From positions 124,001-188,000 of the forward strand of contig CANFJB010000001.1 in NCBI GenBank assembly GCA_947447375.1: a DNA stretch of 64,000 nucleotides, read 5' to 3'. Origin of the DNA: Bacteroidota bacterium (GTDB taxonomy: Bacteria > Bacteroidota > Bacteroidia > Flavobacteriales > Flavobacteriaceae). Numbering within the stretch: position 1 is the first letter of the stretch; each line of letters starts with the position of its first letter. This document shows, piece after piece, positions 29,085 to 36,870 of the stretch. A program made the position numbers and the translations under genes. A model generated the notes under the pieces. The model did not search any database. It saw nothing but the letters and a program-made list of their open reading frames with translations, and was not told the origin of the DNA.

Positions 29085-29459
29085 TTAGAACGGCAAATCG
29101 TCGTGCTCTTCTTCTTTAAAATTTTCAGCTGGAGCAAATGTTTCAGCAGCAGGCATTGGAGCAGCTTGTGCAGGAGCAGCAGCACCTAGTTTTTCTACTC
29201 TCCAACCTTGAATTGCATTGAAATATTTTGTCACTCCTTGAGGATCAACCCATTCGCGACCTCTCAAATTGATAGAAACTTTTACAGCATCTCCAACTTG
29301 GTAATTATTTAATAAATCACATTTGTCTTGAACGAATTCAACTAAAATGTGTTGTGGATATTGCTCGTCGGTAGTAACCACTAATTCTCTTTTTAAGAAA
29401 CTTCCGCTTCCTACATTTTTTGATTCCCCAAGCATTTTAATTTTCCCTGATACTTCCAT
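29085..29459 (-). CDS. DUF3127 OB-fold protein with SSB-like C-terminal tip
   Basis: 124-aa protein. Residues 1-88 form the DUF3127 domain (SGKIKMLGESKNVGSGSFLK ... VKVSINLRGREWVDPQGVTK), whose small beta-barrel character resembles an OB-fold. An Ala/Pro-rich linker follows. The last residues are EEEHDDLPF, nearly the acidic tip (DDIPF) with which single-stranded-DNA-binding proteins recruit partners. Fold and tail together suggest a nucleic-acid-binding or SSB-mimic role. That is inference, since DUF3127 has no assigned function. The gene lies 25 bp upstream of the flavin reductase stop region on the same strand, possibly cotranscribed. Confidence 0.85.
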   Translation of the reverse strand: MEVSGKIKMLGESKNVGSGSFLKRELVVTTDEQYPQHILVEFVQDKCDLLNNYQVGDAVKVSINLRGREWVDPQGVTKYFNAIQGWRVEKLGAAAPAQAAPMPAAETFAPAENFKEEEHDDLPF

Positions 29460-29484
29460 TTTACTTCTTTTATTTTATTATGAA

Positions 29485-30357
29485 TTATTTTGCTAATAGT
29501 ACTTTCCAAGCGGAATCTACGTCATTTTGATCTAAATATTCCTTTGCTTTTTTAAATTGTTTTAATTGATCATCAGAACTCAAAACACCTTTCACAGCAA
29601 AATTCTGTTTTACAAATATATTAATTTCTTCGGTTGTAGGCAACGCTTCGATATTTCCTAATTTTCCCAAATCGTTTCCGTCAAAAATAGCACTTTCCTT
29701 AACAAAATTTGGTATTTGATCCACACCTATTCCTAATGTTGTAATTGGTTTAGCAACTTCAAACAAACCTTGATTGGCTCTTGAATACCAGTTTCCTCCC
29801 ATTCGTGAAACCAAATCAATTTTAAAAGGATCAATATTGCCATTTTCATCCAAAACAGATTCGCTAATGTGCATTTTTAATATTTCACAAATAACTAAAT
29901 TACCAGCTCCTCCTTGAGTTCCCAGACTAATAATTTCATTTACTTTGCATTCAAACTGAACAGGTGATTGTGCCACACGATAAGGTTTTACCGTTTCAGA
30001 AGGAATTGCAGTAAATCCTGCTTTTACAAATTCATTTACGCCATCAGGATATTCAGAACTTGAAAGGGATGTTTGTTGAACTATATCAAAATTAACAACA
30101 TTAATTACCACTTCACGAGTCGCTTCTGCATTAATTAAAGTGTGTTTTATTGTATTGTCGCGAACGCGTCTGGCAGGTGAAAATATCAATATTGGTGGAT
30201 TCGCACTAAAAATATTAAAAAAACTAAACGGCGATAAATTTGGAACTCCATTTTTATCAATAGTACTAGCAAAAGCAATAGGCCGCGGACCTACAGCACT
30301 TTGCAAATAGCCCTGTAATTTAGCAGAAGAAACGTCTTTTGGATCAATACTTAACAT
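29485..30357 (-). CDS. Flavin reductase family protein (FMN-binding split barrel)
   Basis: 290 aa from the ATG at 30357 (MLSIDPKDVSSAKLQGYLQS). The in-frame ATG at 30375 adds only MFKLIF and seems unlikely. The domain is a flavin-reductase-like split barrel with VGPRPIAFASTIDKNGVPNL, NPPILIFSPARR and later QSPVQFECKVNEIISLG. Such proteins reduce or bind FMN/FAD for partner oxygenases, but the substrate here is not indicated. A C-terminal extension of about 80 residues after GNWYSRANQGLFEV is typical of this subfamily. Confidence 0.88.
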   Translation of the reverse strand: MLSIDPKDVSSAKLQGYLQSAVGPRPIAFASTIDKNGVPNLSPFSFFNIFSANPPILIFSPARRVRDNTIKHTLINAEATREVVINVVNFDIVQQTSLSSSEYPDGVNEFVKAGFTAIPSETVKPYRVAQSPVQFECKVNEIISLGTQGGAGNLVICEILKMHISESVLDENGNIDPFKIDLVSRMGGNWYSRANQGLFEVAKPITTLGIGVDQIPNFVKESAIFDGNDLGKLGNIEALPTTEEINIFVKQNFAVKGVLSSDDQLKQFKKAKEYLDQNDVDSAWKVLLAK

Positions 30358-30509
30358 AAAAATCAATTTAAACAAATATAATAAATTGGTTTCAAAAATG
30401 CAGCAATATTGATTCTAATATTGATAATGAAATTACAATTTGCTTTTCTGTTATCTTAATCATATTATTTTATTATATTTATCGTTATTATTACTTTCAA
30501 AAGTAACTT

Positions 30510-31661
30510 ATGCAGTTTTCAAACAAACGAAATTTTACTCGGTGGTTTATTATATTTTCCTCCTTTATTTTCATAGTTTTCATACTTTGGAACACCTACT
30601 CCTTTTTTCAAATTTTTAAAAATGAAGAGCGTTTAAAAATGGTGTATTGGGCCGAAGCACAAAAAACAATCATTAACGCTGATATCAATACCGAAATCGA
30701 ACTGCCAATTAAAATTATTGGAGATAATAAAACAATTCCAATTATATTAACTGATGAAAAAGACAGTATTATCGGCCATAACAATATTGAAGAAAAGTTA
30801 ATGTCGATTCCTAATGAAGCGAAAGCAATTTTAAAAAAATTAAAAAAAGAAAACGAACCCATAAAATTTGAATACGTTCCAGGGAAATTCCGATATATCT
30901 ACTATGGAAATTCCGATCGATTGAACAACCTCATCTATTTTCCAATAGCATTTTTATTGATTATTTTACTCTTTGCCCTTTTAGTCTATAATTTTTATAG
31001 AAGTACCAAAATGGCTACAGAAAACAAGCTATGGGCTGGAATGGCTAAGGAAACTGCGCATCAAATTGGAACTCCCCTTTCGTCATTAATTGGTTGGTTA
31101 GAAATATTAAAAGCAGAAAATGTTGCTGATTCTACAGTAGCAGAAATTGAAAAAGACATACAAAGGCTTCAAAATATTACAGATCGATTTTCAAAAATTG
31201 GTTCAGAACCTATTCTAGAAACCAAAGACATTATCTCAGAAACTGAAAATTCTTTTCAATATTTACAATCTAGATTTTCTAAACAAGTTGAGTTTTCATT
31301 TAAAGCTCCCGATTTCCCGGTTATGGTTTCGCTAAATCCAATTCTATTCAGTTGGATCATCGAGAACATTGTAAAAAATGCAATTGATGCTATGAGAGGA
31401 AAAGGAAAACTAGCTGTAGCGATTACTGTAGAAGGTGAATTTGTAAAAATAAATGTAACCGATTCGGGAAAAGGAATCCCAAAGAAGCAATTCAAAAAAA
31501 TCTTTGAACCTGGTTTTACAACTAAAAAAAGAGGTTGGGGATTGGGACTTTCTTTAACGAAAAGAATTGTTGAAGAATACCATGACGGAAGAATAAAAGT
31601 ACTGAATTCAGAGGTTAATAAAGGAACTACTTTTCAAATTAGCTTTAGAAAAGCAAAATAA
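30510..31661 (+). CDS. Sensor histidine kinase
   Basis: 383-aa inner-membrane kinase. TM1 lies about 11-35 and TM2 about 141-160. They enclose a periplasmic sensor region of about 105 residues. A short coiled segment then leads to the dimerisation domain with the phospho-accepting His184 in KETAHQIGTPLSSLIG, without an obvious HAMP domain. The catalytic ATP-binding domain shows the N box (IIENIVKNAIDAM), G1 (VTDSGKGIPK), the F-box region and G2 (GWGLGLSLTKRIV). No response-regulator gene is adjacent, so it is an orphan here. Signal unknown. Confidence 0.93.
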   Translation: MQFSNKRNFTRWFIIFSSFIFIVFILWNTYSFFQIFKNEERLKMVYWAEAQKTIINADINTEIELPIKIIGDNKTIPIILTDEKDSIIGHNNIEEKLMSIPNEAKAILKKLKKENEPIKFEYVPGKFRYIYYGNSDRLNNLIYFPIAFLLIILLFALLVYNFYRSTKMATENKLWAGMAKETAHQIGTPLSSLIGWLEILKAENVADSTVAEIEKDIQRLQNITDRFSKIGSEPILETKDIISETENSFQYLQSRFSKQVEFSFKAPDFPVMVSLNPILFSWIIENIVKNAIDAMRGKGKLAVAITVEGEFVKINVTDSGKGIPKKQFKKIFEPGFTTKKRGWGLGLSLTKRIVEEYHDGRIKVLNSEVNKGTTFQISFRKAK

Positions 31662-31663
31662 TT

Positions 31664-32539
31664 TTAAAGCTTTTTCTTGGTTTTTCTAGCTTTACTTTTA
31701 TTGATGAGAGTGGCTTTTTCACCATTCCATTTATAATACTCTTCCTCATTTAACATGTTATAAACGTGGTCTGTTTCCTCAATTAATTCTGCTACTTCAG
31801 TTTTTTTGATAATCATATCGGGCTTTCCTCCTTTTTCAGACGGAAACAAAAACTCTTCTGAATGGTAAAAAACATCAGCATCTGCTACATTCATTTTTTC
31901 GGGCAATGTCAATAATTTGCTACCATTCCATCCAAAATAATAATGAAATGTTGGAATTCCACATGCTTCACCACTGAATGAAATTCTATAAATATTTTGC
32001 AATTTTGATAACCCTAAATGGCCTATGGTTTTGTTTTCAAAATAGGAACTTTCAGACAAACATTTTTTAATTGTATTTTCACCCAATAACTGGTTTTCCT
32101 TATCTAAGATTTTTACAGTAATAAAAAAATTCTCATTGAAATATTCTTGAGATTTTATTTTTTCAATTTTATCAATGGTAGTTAAATAGGTAAATGTGCC
32201 GTTTTTGACGTAATTCAAAGCTAATAATCCCTTCCAAACGAAGCCTATTTTGGTTTCTCCCGCTTGATTTTTATATTCTATATCAACCCAAGAAATATTA
32301 ATTCCTTTCATTTTATGAAGAGATTCTGATGTGCTTTTAACCATTACTTCAGTTCCTAATTGAAGGGAATCTAATACAATCGATTTGATGTTTGGACTTT
32401 TACGAACATAACATGTAGGAAATCCAACAATTGCTTTCGTATTGTCTTGAAAATTCCAATAGTAGTTGTGGTTGTATTCGTCCTGAGAGTAAGAAAATGT
32501 TACAAACAACATTAATAAAACAATAAATAATTTTTTCAT
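31664..32539 (-). CDS. Exported protein with SH3-like domain
   Basis: 291-aa secreted protein. A signal peptide (MKKLFIVLLMLFVTFSYSQ) is followed by a bacterial-SH3-like segment (CYVRKSPNIKSIVLDSLQLG ... WVDIEYKNQAGETKIGFVWK). The rest is unrecognised and ends in a Lys/Arg-rich tail. The stop nearly meets the convergent histidine kinase (2 bp). SH3b domains often bind peptidoglycan. A wall or surface role is possible but unproven. Confidence 0.7.
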   Translation of the reverse strand: MKKLFIVLLMLFVTFSYSQDEYNHNYYWNFQDNTKAIVGFPTCYVRKSPNIKSIVLDSLQLGTEVMVKSTSESLHKMKGINISWVDIEYKNQAGETKIGFVWKGLLALNYVKNGTFTYLTTIDKIEKIKSQEYFNENFFITVKILDKENQLLGENTIKKCLSESSYFENKTIGHLGLSKLQNIYRISFSGEACGIPTFHYYFGWNGSKLLTLPEKMNVADADVFYHSEEFLFPSEKGGKPDMIIKKTEVAELIEETDHVYNMLNEEEYYKWNGEKATLINKSKARKTKKKL

Positions 32540-32571
32540 GTGTTTGTAGTTTAAAGGAACAATGGTATTAT

Positions 32572-32961
32572 TTATAAATTTCCTTGGATTTTAAGTGCCA
32601 AAGCAAGAAATTCTTCTTTGGATAAAGTAACTTTCTTTTGGAAACGAATATCATCCATTTCATTCAGTGGGATCAAATGAACATGGGCGTGGGGAACTTC
32701 TAAACCGATAACACTCATGCCAATTCGCTTACAGGGAACAGTTTTTTCCAACGCAATAGCCACTTTTTTTGAAAATTGCATTAAGCCTATATAAAGTTCC
32801 TCCTCAATGTCAAATATCTTGTCAATTTCTTTCTTTGGAATGCATAAAGTATGTCCTTCAGCATTTGGATTTACATCTAAAAACGCTAAAAAATTATCAT
32901 CTTCAGCAACTTTGTAACATGGAATTTCTCCGTTTACGATTTTTGAAAAAATACTTGACAT
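32572..32961 (-). CDS. HIT-family nucleotide-binding hydrolase
   Basis: 129-aa cytoplasmic protein. It has the N-terminal IFSKIVNGEIPCYKVAEDDN and the catalytic triad motif HAHVHLIPL (His-phi-His-phi-His-phi-phi), with an upstream VNPNAEGHTLCIPKKEID. HIT hydrolases of this Hint/HinT type cleave nucleotide phosphoramidates. It is 18 bp downstream of greA on the same strand, a common pairing in flavobacteria. Confidence 0.95.
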   Translation of the reverse strand: MSSIFSKIVNGEIPCYKVAEDDNFLAFLDVNPNAEGHTLCIPKKEIDKIFDIEEELYIGLMQFSKKVAIALEKTVPCKRIGMSVIGLEVPHAHVHLIPLNEMDDIRFQKKVTLSKEEFLALALKIQGNL

Positions 32962-32979
32962 TTTGAAATGATTAATTGT

Positions 32980-33456
32980 TTAGTCTCTAGAAACTTCCAA
33001 AATTTCAAATTTCAAAACACCGTTTGGCACAGTAATTTCAGCAATTTCTCCTACAGATTTCCCTAATAAACCTTTACCAATTGGTGATGTTACAGAAATT
33101 TTTCCCGATTTTAAATCAGCTTCACTTTCCGCAACCAAAGTATATTTTAATTCCATAGAATTGGTTAAGTTTTTGATTCTAACATTTGATAAAACCAAAA
33201 CTTTTGAAACGTCCAATTGAGTTTCGTCAATTAATCTAGCGTTTGAATGTACCTCTTCCAATTTAGCAATTCTCATTTCTAACATTCCTTGGGCTTCTTT
33301 TGCAGCATCGTATTCGGCATTCTCTGACAAATCACCTTTATCTCTAGCATCAGCAATGTCTTGAGACGCTTTTGGTCTCATCACATTCTTCAAATAATCC
33401 AATTCTTCTCTTAATTTCTTTAATCCTTCAGCGGTATAATAAGATACTTCACTCAT
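32980..33456 (-). CDS. greA: Transcription elongation factor GreA
   Basis: 158-aa factor that stimulates RNA polymerase to cleave backtracked transcripts. The N-terminal coiled coil (YYTAEGLKKLREELDYLKNV ... IADARDKGDLSENAEYDAAK) carries the conserved acidic tip, DARxxGDLSENAEYxAAK. The C-terminal FKBP-like domain includes ISVTSPIGKGLLGKSVGEIA. First gene of greA-HIT. Confidence 0.98.
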   Translation of the reverse strand: MSEVSYYTAEGLKKLREELDYLKNVMRPKASQDIADARDKGDLSENAEYDAAKEAQGMLEMRIAKLEEVHSNARLIDETQLDVSKVLVLSNVRIKNLTNSMELKYTLVAESEADLKSGKISVTSPIGKGLLGKSVGEIAEITVPNGVLKFEILEVSRD

Positions 33457-33483
33457 AATTTAATCGTTTATATAAAATAGAAA

Positions 33484-33505
33484 AAATCCCATCGGGACGG
33501 GATTT
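33484..33505. terminator. Hairpin upstream of greA
   Basis: AAATCCC pairs with GGGATTT around an 8-nt GC-rich loop, with T-runs on both sides. It lies 27 bp upstream of the greA start between two divergent genes. No gene obviously ends here, so it may be a leader attenuator of greA or a relic. Confidence 0.4.
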
Positions 33506-33584
33506 CTTTTTACAAAGATAGTTGTTATTTTTTTTATTCAAATAAATATATGTTAATCATATATAATTCAAAGTTAAATAATTT

Positions 33585-33592
33585 AAATTTGT
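33585..33592 (+). promoter_or_regulatory. -7 element before the Rieske-like lipoprotein gene
   Basis: TAAATTTG matches TAnnTTTG and lies 29 bp before the ATG at 33622. A matching -33 TTG was not found. Confidence 0.4.
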
Positions 33593-33621
33593 TACCACTA
33601 TTCTTTTAATAAAATTTCATT

Positions 33622-34038
33622 ATGAAAAAATACCTTTTTATTCTTTTGATATTTATTCTTTGCAATTGCAGCAATGATAAATTTAATAATAGCAATCCGT
33701 TTATTCCAAATTATAACTTTACAATAGATATAAATACCGATTTGCCAACCTACAATAATCTGAAATTTGTAAGTAACGGAATGTATATTCCTAATGCTGG
33801 CGCGCGAGGAATTATTGTTTTCAATACAACGGGTACTGCCTATGTGGCCTACGATGCGGCATGCCCTAACCAAGCTTTAAGTTCTTGTTCTACAATGGTT
33901 GTAAATGGAATTAATGCAAAATGCAATTGCGATAATGCCGAATACAACCTATTTTCTGGGCAATGCCCAGGCAAAGAATATCCCATGAAACCTTATCGTG
34001 TAGAAACATTAGGCGCAATTATTCGAGTTTATAATTAA
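33622..34038 (+). CDS. Rieske-fold-like lipoprotein lacking the histidine ligands
   Basis: 138-aa lipoprotein with a type II signal (MKKYLFILLIFILCNC, lipidation at Cys14 or Cys16). The mature part resembles a Rieske 2Fe-2S domain. Cys81-Pro-Asn83, 17 residues, then Cys101-Asn-Cys-Asp104 copies the spacing of C-x-H-x17-C-x-x-H, but Asn and Asp stand where the two cluster-binding His should be. Additional cysteines (89, 103, 115) could form disulfides or bind a different centre. The ending PMKPYRVETLGAIIRVY fits the last Rieske strands. It should be anchored in the envelope. Electron transfer through a normal Rieske cluster is unlikely. It overlaps the convergent TonB receptor gene by 4 bp. 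Confidence 0.78.
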   Translation: MKKYLFILLIFILCNCSNDKFNNSNPFIPNYNFTIDINTDLPTYNNLKFVSNGMYIPNAGARGIIVFNTTGTAYVAYDAACPNQALSSCSTMVVNGINAKCNCDNAEYNLFSGQCPGKEYPMKPYRVETLGAIIRVYN

Positions 34039-36239
34039 AATTTCAACGAAATTCCAGCTAAGAAATTTATTCCTGCTTGAGGATAATATCCAGCTCCGTC
34101 CAACGTAATTGTATTTCCTGGATTGGTCCAAGTGTCATCATAAGTATAATAATAACCATTTGAAACGTATTTAGTATTCAAAAGATTATTCACTAAAACA
34201 GAAAACAACACCGATTTAAATACATTTTTTGGTTGGATTTCATACGATATATTCAAATCGTTTACGAAATAACTTGCCAATTCAGAATTTACTGAATCAA
34301 TATTTCCCATAAATTGTTTGCCAACAAATTTTGATAAAATACTAAATTGAAGGTTTTGGCTTGGCGCAAATGTCACACAATTTCCTGCAACAATATTTGG
34401 AGAAAAAGCAATGTTTGTATTACCAAAATTGATAAGATTACCGTCTTTTTGAAAATAATAATTTTGATTTTTATTTTTGCTTAAAGCAATATTTGGGCGA
34501 AGCAACCATTTCTCAGAAAGGTACAAAGTAGCATCAATTTCCAATCCTAATCTGTAGCTATCACCAACATTTTCGCGCAATGGCGAACCTACATCATTCA
34601 AACCGCCAGTTAAAACCAGCTGGTTTTTATATTTCATATAATAAGCCGTTACATTGAATTTTGATTTTTCAAAAATCGATCTCCAACCCAATTCAAAATC
34701 ATTCATTTGTTCTGGTTTAGGAGTTCCACTTGCATAATCATCACGATTTGGTTCTCTATTAGCTCGGGCGAAAGAAAAATAAAGGGTGTTTTTAGAATTT
34801 AAATCGTAGTTTAATCCTGCCTTTGGATTGAAAAAATTAAAATTATCATTCACAATCCCTGTTTCTATACTATTTGCTTTGTAATGAACATTTCTAATTT
34901 GCAAATCTCCATAAAGACTGAATTTTTCTGACAATTGGAAGTTCGCTTTCGCAAATAAATTCCCGTCTGTTTTCGTAGCAAAATCATCATAATAACGATC
35001 TCCTAATTCACTTTGAGAAGCAAATCGAGCCCAAATTACTTTTCCGAAATGAGCACCTTCGTATTTATTATAAGCACCACCGATTATCAAATTGATTTTT
35101 TCCGATTTATAATTGGATGAAAAAGTAGTTCCATAGAAATCGTTGTCCAGCCATTTTTGGCGAATTAAATCGGTTGAAACTTCTGTTCCAACAGGTGTTA
35201 ACCCATAATCTGCGAAAGCCGCATCTTCTTTGTAATTTTCATAATATCCCTTTCCTTTGGTGTAATGAAACGCCAAATTGGTATTCCATTTATCTGAAAT
35301 CTTTTCGTTCCAATGCAATTGATAATGATCTTGCTGGTAGTTATCGGTTTCATTATCGTAAAAACGAATGTTACCAAACTGGTCGGTAAACATTCCCGCA
35401 GAGTTAAACGTTCTATTACTTTCCATAGTAGCCAAATCAATTCCATTCCATGATTGATAGGTTTTTTCTTTTCCCCCAAATACCAATGCTTTTATTAAGG
35501 TTGTTTTTCCAACATAGGTTCCTTGTAAAAAATACGATTTTAAATCAGAACTTGCTCGATCAATGTATCCATCAGATTTTAAAACTGACATACGACCGGC
35601 AATTTCAAATTGGTTATTCATTAAACCAGTGCTAAATTTTACGGTGTTTTTTCTAGAATTAAAACTCCCACCTGAATTTGAAATTTCTCCGCTACTCGTT
35701 TTTGAATAATTATCAGTAAGCATGTTTAAACTTGCTCCAAAAGCACCCGATCCATTTGTTGAAGAACCAACGCCACGTTGCAATTGAACACTCTCTAACG
35801 ATGAGGAAAAATCAGGCATGTTTACCCAATAGGTTCCGTGGCTTTCTGAATCGTTATAGGGAATTCCATTTATAGTAATATTTACTCTTGTTGCATCACT
35901 TCCACGAACACGAATTCCAGTATAACCAATCCCGTTTCCAGCATCAGAAGTAGTAACTACAGACGGTAAATAATTCATCAAAATGGGAATATCCTGCCCT
36001 AAATTTCGAGTTTTAAATTCTTTTTTATTCAAATTTGTAAATGTAACCGGTGTCTTTGAATCTATTCGAATTGCTGAAATTAAAACAGCGTCAAGCTCGT
36101 TGATTTTTGTAGAATCTGACGGTTTTTGTTGCGAAAAAGCACCAAAAGAGATAAGAAAAAAGAAAATAGTTAATAGAAGAAGAGAAGATAGATTAAAAAA
36201 TCGTCTGCAATTTGGTTGTAATTTGAAAATAATTTTCAT
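34035..36239 (-). CDS. TonB-dependent outer-membrane receptor under TPP riboswitch (probable thiamine uptake)
   Basis: Outer-membrane beta-barrel receptor of about 734 aa, counted from the ATG at 36239 (MKIIFKLQPNCRRFFNLSSL); an in-frame ATG at 36263 adds eight residues. A signal peptide ends near GAFSQ. A TonB-box-like segment (INELDAVLISAIR) and plug domain (LGQDIPILMNYLPSVVTTSD, GYTGIRVRGSDATRVNITIN, LQRGVGSSTNGSGAFGASLN) follow. The barrel ends with the typical aromatic C-terminus (NFLAGISLKF). A TPP riboswitch lies about 90 nt upstream on the same strand. This strongly suggests import of thiamine or a precursor, as for TPP-regulated receptors known in Bacteroidota. Confidence 0.93.
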   Translation of the reverse strand: MKIIFKLQPNCRRFFNLSSLLLLTIFFFLISFGAFSQQKPSDSTKINELDAVLISAIRIDSKTPVTFTNLNKKEFKTRNLGQDIPILMNYLPSVVTTSDAGNGIGYTGIRVRGSDATRVNITINGIPYNDSESHGTYWVNMPDFSSSLESVQLQRGVGSSTNGSGAFGASLNMLTDNYSKTSSGEISNSGGSFNSRKNTVKFSTGLMNNQFEIAGRMSVLKSDGYIDRASSDLKSYFLQGTYVGKTTLIKALVFGGKEKTYQSWNGIDLATMESNRTFNSAGMFTDQFGNIRFYDNETDNYQQDHYQLHWNEKISDKWNTNLAFHYTKGKGYYENYKEDAAFADYGLTPVGTEVSTDLIRQKWLDNDFYGTTFSSNYKSEKINLIIGGAYNKYEGAHFGKVIWARFASQSELGDRYYDDFATKTDGNLFAKANFQLSEKFSLYGDLQIRNVHYKANSIETGIVNDNFNFFNPKAGLNYDLNSKNTLYFSFARANREPNRDDYASGTPKPEQMNDFELGWRSIFEKSKFNVTAYYMKYKNQLVLTGGLNDVGSPLRENVGDSYRLGLEIDATLYLSEKWLLRPNIALSKNKNQNYYFQKDGNLINFGNTNIAFSPNIVAGNCVTFAPSQNLQFSILSKFVGKQFMGNIDSVNSELASYFVNDLNISYEIQPKNVFKSVLFSVLVNNLLNTKYVSNGYYYTYDDTWTNPGNTITLDGAGYYPQAGINFLAGISLKF

Positions 36240-36331
36240 TCGTAAAATAGTTACGAATAACAAGGGGTAAATTATTCAATTGATAATTTATTGTTCATTT
36301 AAAATAGAGATAAATAATCTATTTTCATTAT

Positions 36332-36413
36332 TTCCCTTGGCAGCATTACCTGCCCAGGTTCTTTGGGTATAATCTCAGCCAATATTCCGTTTAGGAAACT
36401 AGCACCCCTTTGA
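36332..36413 (-). promoter_or_regulatory. TPP riboswitch (THI element)
   Basis: On the minus strand the hallmark blocks occur in order: AAAGGGGTGC (5' P1/P2), CTGAGATTATACCC (the CUGAGA of the pyrimidine-binding arm), GAACCTG and GGTAATGC, then the closing CCAAGGG. Together they form the five-helix thiamine-pyrophosphate aptamer. It sits about 93 nt before the TonB receptor ATG. High TPP should repress expression, probably at translation initiation, since no strong terminator separates it from the start. Confidence 0.93.
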
Positions 36414-36460
36414 GACGGGACAAAATTAAATATAAATAATGGATAATGAATTACGAAAAA

Positions 36461-36862
36461 TTAAAATTCTGGTTTTTTCCGATTCTTTTTTGTTTCTGAC
36501 AAATTCTTTTTATCCTTTAATCTTTTTCTAATAACTGATTTAGGGATTTTAGTCGCTTTACGAATTTTTGGAATGTACAATCCTTGCTCTACAATTGCGA
36601 GAAACCTTTTGATTATAATTTCTTTATTTTTGAGTTGGCTTCTATCTTCATCACAATTCAATATCAGAATTTGATCGTTGGTGAGTCGGGATGATAAATT
36701 GGTTTCTAAAAGCAATTTTTCTTCATTTGAAAATGCATTAGAATTTTTTACATCAAATGAAAGCACCACTTTTGAAGACACTTTATTTACATTTTGTCCA
36801 CCTGCGCCACTACTTCGGACTGCTTTAAATTGCAATTCGGAAATCAATTTTTCTTTTTCCAT
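36461..36862 (-). CDS. arfB: Peptidyl-tRNA hydrolase ArfB (ribosome rescue)
   Basis: 133-aa ribosome-rescue factor that hydrolyses peptidyl-tRNA on stalled ribosomes. It carries the GGQ catalytic motif in RSSGAGGQNVNKVSSKV and the basic C-terminal tail (RKRLKDKKNLSETKKNRKKP) that enters the empty mRNA channel. It begins 8 bp after the DUF4301-fusion gene, suggesting an operon. It is just upstream of the TPP riboswitch. Confidence 0.95.
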   Translation of the reverse strand: MEKEKLISELQFKAVRSSGAGGQNVNKVSSKVVLSFDVKNSNAFSNEEKLLLETNLSSRLTNDQILILNCDEDRSQLKNKEIIIKRFLAIVEQGLYIPKIRKATKIPKSVIRKRLKDKKNLSETKKNRKKPEF

Positions 36863-36870
36863 TGGTGAAT

